Shown here one piece after another: positions 14,656 through 19,943 of a stretch of 19,943 bases of DNA. This stretch comes from CAUZFZ01 sp963579025 (GTDB lineage Bacteria > Planctomycetota > Planctomycetia > Planctomycetales > Planctomycetaceae). Within the stretch, counting starts at the first letter, position 1, and each line of letters starts with the position of its first letter. The translations under genes were made by a program, and so were the position numbers. The notes beneath the pieces are model-generated. The model was given only the letters and a program-made list of their open reading frames with translations, made no database searches and was not told where the DNA came from. The stretch is taken from contig CAUZFZ010000173.1 of NCBI GenBank assembly GCA_963579025.1, forward strand, positions 1 through 19,943, given 5' to 3'.

Positions 14656-15474
14656 ATGTCGGCGTTGATCATGATTGTCTCCGCGGTGGCCATCATCCTG
14701 TTTGTGAAGTTCGGCCTGCTGCGGGGCATCGACAACATTGCCAACGCCATGAACTGGAGTGCGAAAGCCCGCGGCCAGGTCACGGGCTACGCCACGTCGG
14801 TGCCCGAGTTCGTGTGTCTTGTCGCGGCCGGACTCGCCGGTGTGTGGGAGGCCGGACTGTGGAACATCGCCAGTTCAAACATCATCAATGCGGTGCTGAT
14901 GCTCCTCGCCCTGTTGTTCTACCGGCAGTTTGGAGAGCTGTTCCACAGGCGTTTCGTGGACGAATTGGGCTTTGCCGCGCTCGCAGTAGCGGTGCCATTG
15001 GTGCTGATGCAGGTGGGCATGGACACTCAGTGGTACCTGGTCCCCATCCTGCTGGGCTTCTTTGCGGTTTATCATTTCGTGGACCGAAGGGTCAATCGTG
15101 GGGATGAGAACGACGAATCCTCTCAAGAAGCCGTCGGCAGCCTTCCGTTCGGGCTCATTCTGGGGCTTGTCGCGCTGATGGCCATCGCCATCGCCGGCAT
15201 GTTCCTGGGCGGTGCCACTGCAGACGTGGTCGAACAACTGGGCGTGCATCCCGCGGTCGCCGGCTGGATTCTCGGCGTCGTCACGAGCCTGCCGGAAATG
15301 GTCACCTTCTTCGCCGTATACGCGGCGTCAAGTCGAGAGGGAAGACTGCAAGAGCTCAACGACACCCAGGAGGCGCTCGACAACCTCGCCGGATCCAACA
15401 TGGCCAACGTAGGCATCGTCTACCCGATCGGTCTGCTTGCATTCCTGCTGGGTTCGTCCGTGCTTGGCGGCTAG
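14656..15474 (+). CDS. CaCA-family sodium/calcium exchanger-type antiporter
   Basis: The protein has 272 residues, almost entirely hydrophobic, with about ten predicted helices and one hydrophilic loop (~145-160, GDENDESSQE) splitting two inverted halves. The two alpha-repeat signatures are present: GYATSVPE with E51 followed by ASSNIINAV (72-80), and GVVTSLPE with E214 followed by LAGSNMANVG (244-253). These acidic residues form the cation site in this superfamily. The protein should exchange Ca2+ or a related cation against Na+ or H+ across the inner membrane; the exact ions cannot be read from sequence. The length is slightly shorter than the ~300 residues of archaeal relatives. A strong GAGGGA Shine-Dalgarno six bases upstream supports the start. 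It is a single-gene unit. Confidence 0.88.
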   Translation: MSALIMIVSAVAIILFVKFGLLRGIDNIANAMNWSAKARGQVTGYATSVPEFVCLVAAGLAGVWEAGLWNIASSNIINAVLMLLALLFYRQFGELFHRRFVDELGFAALAVAVPLVLMQVGMDTQWYLVPILLGFFAVYHFVDRRVNRGDENDESSQEAVGSLPFGLILGLVALMAIAIAGMFLGGATADVVEQLGVHPAVAGWILGVVTSLPEMVTFFAVYAASSREGRLQELNDTQEALDNLAGSNMANVGIVYPIGLLAFLLGSSVLGG

Positions 15475-15501
15475 TGCTTTGTCAGCCGTGGAGTGATGGA
15501 T

Positions 15502-15564
15502 GTAACCGAACTCGCCAGAGTTTGGTTTCCCCGGGTCCGGCCAAAGTCTGGCGACTTCGGCTAC
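15502..15564. repeat. 63-bp imperfect palindrome, 24-bp stems
   Basis: The arms 15502-15525 and 15541-15564 pair at 21 of 24 positions around a 15-base loop; the right end reads CTTCGGCTAC and the left GTAACCGAAC. It lies 27 bp after the antiporter stop codon and before the convergent heat-shock-domain gene, so it may serve as a bidirectional hairpin terminator (no T-tract). Its size and outer GTA...TAC ends match the palindromes at 7612 and 18484, but the stem sequence differs. Confidence 0.85.
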
Positions 15565-15661
15565 CCCTCAAAACACAACTGGCACAGCACTGCCGAACGA
15601 TCTGCGAGCCGCTTCGCCTTGTGGTTCACTGGCTCGTCGAGCATCGCAGTCTCTCGCCGCC

Positions 15662-16795
15662 TTACTCCGATTTGCCTTTGACTCCTACCATGATCTTGCG
15701 CGGCAGTGCCTCGGTGCGGCGGTCGATCCGAATGGTGAGCACACCGTTATCCAGGTGGGCTGACACGGTTGAAGCATCGAGTGAGTCGGGAAGTGTGAAC
15801 GTTCGTCGAAATTCTCCGTAACGCTGGCCGCCGAGTTGCATGGCACCGGGTCGCTTTGACACCTTGCGGATACCGGACAGCGTCAGGATTCGGTCCTCGA
15901 TGTAAACGTCGAATGCCTTCTCTGAAACGCCAGGAACATCCAGCTCGTAAACCACTCCGTCCTTCGTTTCCCAGGTCGAGATCGGCAAGCGGAGACCACG
16001 TGTGGCTGATTCGCGAATCTTTTCCGTTTCGCCGGATGGCTCGGTGTTTAAGACCTGAAGCAGACCGGAAAAACCTGAATTTGGGGACTCGTGAACGGTC
16101 TGAACAACTTGACTCTGCGTTGCCGCTTCCCGTCGTCGTTCACGCGTCACAGGATGTTTGACGGTGAACTGACCTGAATTCGCGGCGACGTCGTTGAGTG
16201 GTGAGTTCACAGGTCCCGCTTCGGGGGGAAGACCGACGAAGTGCAACTGGTCGGTATCGTCTGACGGCTCCATCGGTGTCGCAGTCGGTGGAACCGAGAG
16301 CTGAGGCAGATTGAGGTGAGTCGAACTGTCGTTCCAGGCGAATACGTCGTTGTCGCGTGAAGACTGCCCCTCGTGCTGCCATTGCATACCCAACAGGCAC
16401 GCGACTGGTGCGTCGGCACAAATGGCCTGCTTCGGCTCAATGTTCTCGCAAAACCTCTGGGTGACCACGTCACGGAATTTATCAGACTGCGGAACACTCG
16501 CAGACGGACGCCGCGATGCAGGTCCTGAAGTCCACTCGCTCGATGGCTGCAGATGCGTCGGTTGAGACGCCAATGACCCGAAGTTCGCGGGTTGCCGATT
16601 CGCGCCCGGATTTACGGAAGCCTCCGGAGCATGGTCTGATTCGGGCTGCGCGGCCTCGAAGGCACCCCGACGCGACGACTCCTCGATGGACTGCCGATAC
16701 GACGACGGAAGCCGTATGAGTTCCTGCGCCTGAACTCCAGGTACTGACAGGCTGAGCAGAACCGTGAGAGGAATCAACGTGATCGAATTCTTCAC
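15662..16795 (-). CDS. exported small heat-shock (Hsp20/alpha-crystallin) domain protein
   Basis: The protein has 377 residues from a GTG at 16795, chosen because GGAGG lies eight bases upstream and because this start gives a clean Sec signal peptide: KNS, hydrophobic core ITLIPLTVLLSLSV, then VQA cleavage at about residue 23. Residues ~25-265 are long, Pro/Ser/Gln-rich and look disordered. Residues ~280-365 form an alpha-crystallin domain: VVYELDVPGVSEKAFDVYIE, RILTLSGIR, GEFRRTFTLPDSLDASTVSA and the hallmark DNGVLTIRI. Hsp20 proteins are ATP-independent holdases, usually ~150 residues and cytosolic, so export and the long N-terminal extension are unusual. The C-terminus lacks an obvious IxI/V anchor apart from KIMVGV. 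It may protect envelope proteins. It is convergent with the antiporter gene and has no operon partner. Confidence 0.85.
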   Translation of the reverse strand: MKNSITLIPLTVLLSLSVPGVQAQELIRLPSSYRQSIEESSRRGAFEAAQPESDHAPEASVNPGANRQPANFGSLASQPTHLQPSSEWTSGPASRRPSASVPQSDKFRDVVTQRFCENIEPKQAICADAPVACLLGMQWQHEGQSSRDNDVFAWNDSSTHLNLPQLSVPPTATPMEPSDDTDQLHFVGLPPEAGPVNSPLNDVAANSGQFTVKHPVTRERRREAATQSQVVQTVHESPNSGFSGLLQVLNTEPSGETEKIRESATRGLRLPISTWETKDGVVYELDVPGVSEKAFDVYIEDRILTLSGIRKVSKRPGAMQLGGQRYGEFRRTFTLPDSLDASTVSAHLDNGVLTIRIDRRTEALPRKIMVGVKGKSE

Positions 16796-16803
16796 TGGAT
16801 TGG

Positions 16804-16808
16804 CCTCC
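16804..16808 (-). promoter_or_regulatory. ribosome-binding site that sets a GTG start
   Basis: On the minus strand GGAGG precedes GTG 16795 with eight bases between. This is the only strong Shine-Dalgarno near the heat-shock-domain gene and places the start directly before the signal peptide, ruling out the longer open frame to 16849. Confidence 0.8.
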
Positions 16809-17306
16809 GAGATAGTCTCGCTCGTCACCCACCCCACTCGAATCTCCACAGATCCACGGTGGCACGTGAAAGCGTCGCGTTCCGTATGTAGCGGTTATGC
16901 GGATTAATCGGACGAAACCGGTCGCGTTGCGGCGTGCGTTGATCCGTGTCGGTCACGGATTTCGCAATTGGGGGCCGGTTATTCCGATTACGCAAAGTTT
17001 GACGGTGAGGGATGCCGCAGGGCCTGTTCAAACGCCAACTGCGGCGCTGCTGCGAGCCACAACAGGCTCAGTCCGAAATTCGACCTGCCACCCAGTCTGA
17101 TCGGAAAACCGCAACGCAATCGCCCTTTGCCGCCTGTTGCGTCCCCGTGGATGTGGACCGCTCTCTCATGGAAGGAAACAGGCCGACAGTTCCCCGGAAG
17201 TACAAGCAAACCACTTCCTGAAAGTGGTCATTGTCGTCGACTTCGGCCAGCGGCTGACCTCGTCCGACTGCGCCTGGTCGAATGCATTCGCCAGGTCGTC
17301 GTCGGG
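16809..17306. other. intergenic region with no recognised gene
   Basis: It lies between two leftward genes; the promoter of the heat-shock-domain gene should be near its left end. The short frames across it lack domains. A small dyad ATCCGTG/CACGGAT (16942-16960, 5-base loop) is visible. Just after the DUF3592-like stop codon, a near-palindrome centred at 17284/17285 (CTGG, T, CGAATG against CATTCG, CCAG) could be a weak terminator, but it has no loop or T-tract. Confidence 0.4.
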
Positions 17307-18380
17307 TCAGTCGTAGACGAAGATCAGATCGAGACACACGCAGTGTTGCGGATTTTTCGGGTCGTAGAGAACCTCGACCGGTGTTCCTGCTTCGGACAAC
17401 CGACGGGCGCGGTCTGCCTGGTCGCGGTAGGTCTTGATTGAGCAGTACTGCTCGTAACCGTCGACCTCATATGAAACGCCGATGCGGTACATCTGCCGGT
17501 TGTTCACCTCGACGTTCATGCGAGTCACGCTTGTGATTTCACCAGTTGTCGAGAGTCCTTCTGAGAGAATCCGGGATTTCTGGACTCGCCGGTAAATCGG
17601 ATAGATGATGAATGCCAGGGCGGCTGACGTGAAGACGCTAATCGCGGCAAAGTGCTCCACGGTTTCGTGGTTCTTAACGATGCCCCCGACTGCCATCAGA
17701 AGCAGGCCAGCTCCGAAGCACTCGGACAGATAATTCTTACCGAGCACCTGACGTTTCATTCCGGGCGGAATGTCGCGCGGAGTCGGCTGCCGGCTGAAAT
17801 GGCTCATCTCATCCGGAGTGACTTTCCGCCGACTTAATGCCTTCTCAAATCGACTCACGATCGGCGCCGGCATTCCCCCGGCTGATTTCATCATCTGCTC
17901 AGGCGTCGCTTCGCGAGGGATCTCGGGACGCAGGTCCAACTCGTGCTCGCCTGCTCGGAACAACCGGCAGATCTGCTGTCCGGTTTTGACGAACGTCGAG
18001 TCGTCCAGTTCGCTGGCCTCGCACAGCCGGTAGATGACAAGGACCCGGCCGCGACCACGAACACGCCAACCGGCATTTTTTGAGAACCAGTCGCGAACAT
18101 CTTCCGTAAATAACACGGTTGTTGGTTCCATCGCCCAGCTATGCAGCCGATAGCTGTTCGGCGAGCCGAGCGTGGGGAGATACTCGAACCGGGGAAAGTC
18201 CAGGTCGTCGGCTTCCAGAATGAGAGCAGGTCCGCGGACGCGTGACGTACCTTCGAGACCATGTGACTTGATCTCCCCGAACGTCAGCCGATTCCCGGGC
18301 CGTTCCTTTTGCCGTCGGACTTTGACGCGGACGAACTCATCGAAAACGTCGGTCAGCGTTTCTTCGAGGTTGCCAAACAT
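17307..18380 (-). CDS. two-TM membrane protein with DUF3592-like C-terminal domain
   Basis: The protein has 357 residues; ATG 18380 follows GGAG by five bases. The N-terminal ~210 residues are hydrophilic and unrecognised: a segment RLTFGEIKSHGLEG, a beta-rich stretch with FPRFEYLPTLG and YRLHSWAME, and DVRDWFSKNAGWRVRGRGRV. Two hydrophobic helices follow (~221-235 and ~244-261), separated by a short charged loop. Residues ~268-352 then have the DUF3592-type beta pattern: ILSEGLSTTGEITSVTR, YRIGVSYEVDGYEQY, and VEVLYDPKNPQHCV. DUF3592 has no established function. The N-terminal part reads like a domain that measures or compares a molecule (a DWFSKN-type motif), but that is guesswork. No operon partner is visible on the same strand within 500 bp. 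Confidence 0.75.
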   Translation of the reverse strand: MFGNLEETLTDVFDEFVRVKVRRQKERPGNRLTFGEIKSHGLEGTSRVRGPALILEADDLDFPRFEYLPTLGSPNSYRLHSWAMEPTTVLFTEDVRDWFSKNAGWRVRGRGRVLVIYRLCEASELDDSTFVKTGQQICRLFRAGEHELDLRPEIPREATPEQMMKSAGGMPAPIVSRFEKALSRRKVTPDEMSHFSRQPTPRDIPPGMKRQVLGKNYLSECFGAGLLLMAVGGIVKNHETVEHFAAISVFTSAALAFIIYPIYRRVQKSRILSEGLSTTGEITSVTRMNVEVNNRQMYRIGVSYEVDGYEQYCSIKTYRDQADRARRLSEAGTPVEVLYDPKNPQHCVCLDLIFVYD

Positions 18381-18483
18381 CTGAACTCCGAATCAATGAG
18401 GTGTGCCTGGGCCGTCTCAACGCACGAGACTCATTCCGCAGACGTAAGGCGAGCGGCAGATGAGAATTTACCCGCCAGTGTCG

Positions 18484-18544
18484 GTAGCTGGATTCGCAAG
18501 AATTCAGTTTCCCCGAGTGCCTGAATTCTTGCGAATCCAGCTAC
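18484..18544. repeat. 61-bp perfect palindrome, 24-bp stems
   Basis: The arms 18484-18507 and 18521-18544 are exact reverse complements around a 13-base loop. The ends read GTAGCTGGATTCG and CGAATCCAGCTAC. It lies in the 247-bp gap between the divergent DUF3592-like and TIR-STAND genes, 84 bp before the latter's start codon. The absence of mismatches suggests recent insertion or maintained pairing. Its base composition is more AT-rich than the surroundings (AAGAATTCAG). Confidence 0.92.
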
Positions 18545-18588
18545 GGGTAAGTACTCCTCGAAGCAGTATGGTCGGGTTTTCCGTGGAC

Positions 18589-18612
18589 GGGTGTTACATT
18601 GTGTGAACACCC
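18589..18612 (+). promoter_or_regulatory. inverted repeat upstream of the TIR-STAND gene
   Basis: GGGTGTT (18589-18595) and AACACCC (18606-18612) are exact reverse complements with a 10-base spacer, ending 15 bp before the ATG and just before the GAGG ribosome-binding site (18617-18620). The location suits an operator or an mRNA hairpin limiting translation of a potentially toxic gene. Function is inferred from position only. Confidence 0.45.
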
Positions 18613-18627
18613 GTGTGAGGCCCCATC

Positions 18628-19943
18628 ATGAGCGAATCCCCGGACAGTCAGAAGCCGGTCGTCTTCATCAGTTACAGCCATAAGGATGAAGCGTGGAAGG
18701 ACCTCATGCTTCCACACTTCGAGCATCTAGCGCGGCTGGGTGTGCTGGAAGTCTGGAACGATCGAGACATCGGACACGGCGTGGACTGGTACGCCGTGAT
18801 CCGGGAGAAACTGGAGCAGACCCGGTTTGCCGTCTGTCTGGTCTCGGCGAATTTCCTGGCGTCTCGATTCTGTATGGAAGAAGAGATCCCCTACCTGCTC
18901 CGGGCCGAGCAGGGCGTCACCGTGCTGCCAGTGCTCGTGGAAGACTGTCTGTGGGAGGCCGAACGCTGGCTGAGCGCGAAGCAGATGCTCCCCCGGGATG
19001 GCAAAGACCTGACAACCCACTACCGCGACAATCCGGCTCCGATTTTCAAGCAGGTCGCGAAGACGATTTACGACGCGCTGCAGCCCAACTACGTCGCCCC
19101 GCCTCCGCTGAAGCCGTCCGGCAGCGCTCCGGAGAAAGTCGACATCAGCCGCCTGCCGGAAACCGGCGATCTGCTGTTTGGTCGGCGTGACGAAATGACG
19201 CTGCTGGACGAGGCCTGGAAGAACGACGACACCAACGTCGTCGTGCTGAAAGCGGCCGGCGGTGTCGGCAAGTCGACTCTGATGCGTGTCTGGACGAAGT
19301 CGCTGGAACAGGACAACTACCGCGGCGCGAAGCGGGTGTTTGCCTGGTCGTTCTACAGTCAGGGCACGAACGAACGCGTGACCTCGGCCGACGAGTTCAT
19401 TGCCGAGGCTCTGACGTGGTTCGGCGACCCCGACCCGACCGCCGGCTCGCCCTGGGACAAAGGCGAGCGACTGGCCCGCCTGGTGGCCGAGCAACCGACG
19501 CTGTTGCTGCTGGACGGCATGGAGCCGCTGCAGTCTCACGTGCCCGAGGAAAACGGAGCCCTCAAAGACCCCGGCCTGCAGATGCTGGTCCGTGGCCTGG
19601 CCCGCGAGAATCCGGGCCTATGCGTGATCTCGACCCGGGAAATCGTCGGCGACCTGGCCGACAGCCGGTTCGCCGCCTCGGTCATCCACGAGGATCTCGA
19701 ACACGTCTCCCTGACTGCCGGCCGGGCCCTGATGCGAGTCCGCGGCGTCAGTGGAGACGACGACGCCCTGGAATCCGCCGTCGACCAGTTCGACCGCCAC
19801 GCCCTGGCGATCAACCTGCTGGCCTCGTACCTCATGGAATTCGAAAACGGCGACATCTCGCGAGTCCCCGACATCACGTCCCCTCTCCCCCGTGGGGGAG
19901 AGGGTGCCCGAAGGGCGGGAGAGGGGGCACAACGCGGGTGGCC
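18628..19943 (+). CDS. TIR-STAND (NLR-like) protein, 5' part
   Basis: The gene runs off the window after 438 codons. ATG 18628 follows GAGG by seven bases. Residues ~8-150 form a TIR domain: VVFISYSHKDEAWK (11-24), WNDRDIGHGVDW (43-54) and SANFLASRFCMEEEI, where E85 three residues after C82 is the likely catalytic Glu for NAD+ cleavage. Residues ~180-415 form a STAND-type NTPase: FGRRDEM (184-190), a P-loop GGVGKST (211-217), WSFYSQGTNERVTSADEF, Walker B TLLLLDG (291-297) and sensor-like VISTRE, then the helical HALAINLLASYLME. By family analogy it is an antiphage receptor: target sensing by a C-terminal repeat domain (outside the window) would oligomerise the NTPase and activate NAD+ depletion. 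The last ~22 residues are encoded by a palindromic repeat, so the frame beyond the window should be checked for interruption. Confidence 0.9.
   Translation, partial: MSESPDSQKPVVFISYSHKDEAWKDLMLPHFEHLARLGVLEVWNDRDIGHGVDWYAVIREKLEQTRFAVCLVSANFLASRFCMEEEIPYLLRAEQGVTVLPVLVEDCLWEAERWLSAKQMLPRDGKDLTTHYRDNPAPIFKQVAKTIYDALQPNYVAPPPLKPSGSAPEKVDISRLPETGDLLFGRRDEMTLLDEAWKNDDTNVVVLKAAGGVGKSTLMRVWTKSLEQDNYRGAKRVFAWSFYSQGTNERVTSADEFIAEALTWFGDPDPTAGSPWDKGERLARLVAEQPTLLLLDGMEPLQSHVPEENGALKDPGLQMLVRGLARENPGLCVISTREIVGDLADSRFAASVIHEDLEHVSLTAGRALMRVRGVSGDDDALESAVDQFDRHALAINLLASYLMEFENGDISRVPDITSPLPRGGEGARRAGEGAQRGW
19881..19904. repeat. GC-rich hairpin repeat inside the TIR-STAND gene
   Basis: CCCTCTCCCCC (19881-19891) and GGGGGAGAGGG (19894-19904) pair perfectly with a two-base loop. 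The following GGTGCCCGAAGGGCGGGAGA run (from 19903) belongs to the same kind of CCCTCTCCC/GGGAGAGGG repeat that I recall as widespread in GC-rich bacteria. In the gene's frame it translates as SPLPRGGEGARRAGEGA, low-complexity sequence unlike the STAND domain before it. The frame stays open to the window edge. Confidence 0.85.

Noticed and set aside
17274..17294. Near-palindrome just after the DUF3592-like gene as an intrinsic terminator
   Set aside because: The two arms meet without a loop and no T-tract follows in the direction of transcription, so the call is too weak.
18727..19539. 270-codon minus-strand frame opposite the TIR-STAND gene
   Set aside because: The opposite strand carries TIR and P-loop motifs in order; the antisense frame is Arg/Gln-rich shadow sequence.

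Overview
The window reads as a chromosome segment of a GC-rich planctomycete. The evidence is compositional and by family resemblance: roughly 60% GC, scattered single genes rather than long operons, a Tat-exported protein of a kind I associate with planctomycetes, an LRR protein, an IS200-like transposase framed by hairpins, and many large palindromic repeats. The assignment is inference; no rRNA or other taxonomic marker is present and I see no tRNA or CRISPR array.

Layout. 1-1.74 kb (minus): an N-formylglutamate amidohydrolase-family gene followed by a gene resembling only the N-terminal domain of DUF1704/QEGLA proteins, with a perfect 26-bp-stem palindrome between them. 2.36-8.52 kb: a signalling block with an NtrC-type sigma54 response regulator, a GAF-domain protein on the opposite strand, and a 1045-residue soluble hybrid histidine kinase (anti-sigma-like N-terminus, PAS, HisKA, HATPase, two receivers, HPt). 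Between the GAF gene and the kinase lies a 195-bp hairpin element; the kinase gene itself carries two in-frame palindromic insertions. 8.56-9.23 kb: a 677-bp element with 44-bp imperfect terminal inverted repeats around a Y1 (HUH) transposase, evidently the autonomous relative of the 195-bp element. 9.3-15.5 kb: a peroxiredoxin-like/2OG-Fe(II) oxygenase fusion, a decayed mgtE-like remnant, a gamma-glutamylcyclotransferase-like protein with an extra CxxC/CxxC tail, a Tat-exported protein of unknown function, a membrane-anchored LRR protein and a CaCA-family cation antiporter. 15.6-18.4 kb (minus): an exported small heat-shock-domain protein and a two-TM DUF3592-like protein. 18.6 kb to the end: the first 438 codons of a TIR-STAND (NLR-like) gene, cut by the window edge and carrying another in-frame palindrome.

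The most unusual material is repetitive DNA rather than a gene cluster. There are two classes: (a) a hairpin-ended transposon and its transposase-less derivative, whose hairpin stems differ by paired changes that preserve base pairing; (b) five palindromes of about 60-110 bp with different stem sequences, four of them with GTAG...CTAC-type ends, two sitting in frame inside one kinase gene. The TIR-STAND gene is the likeliest antiphage component; no partner genes are visible inside the window.
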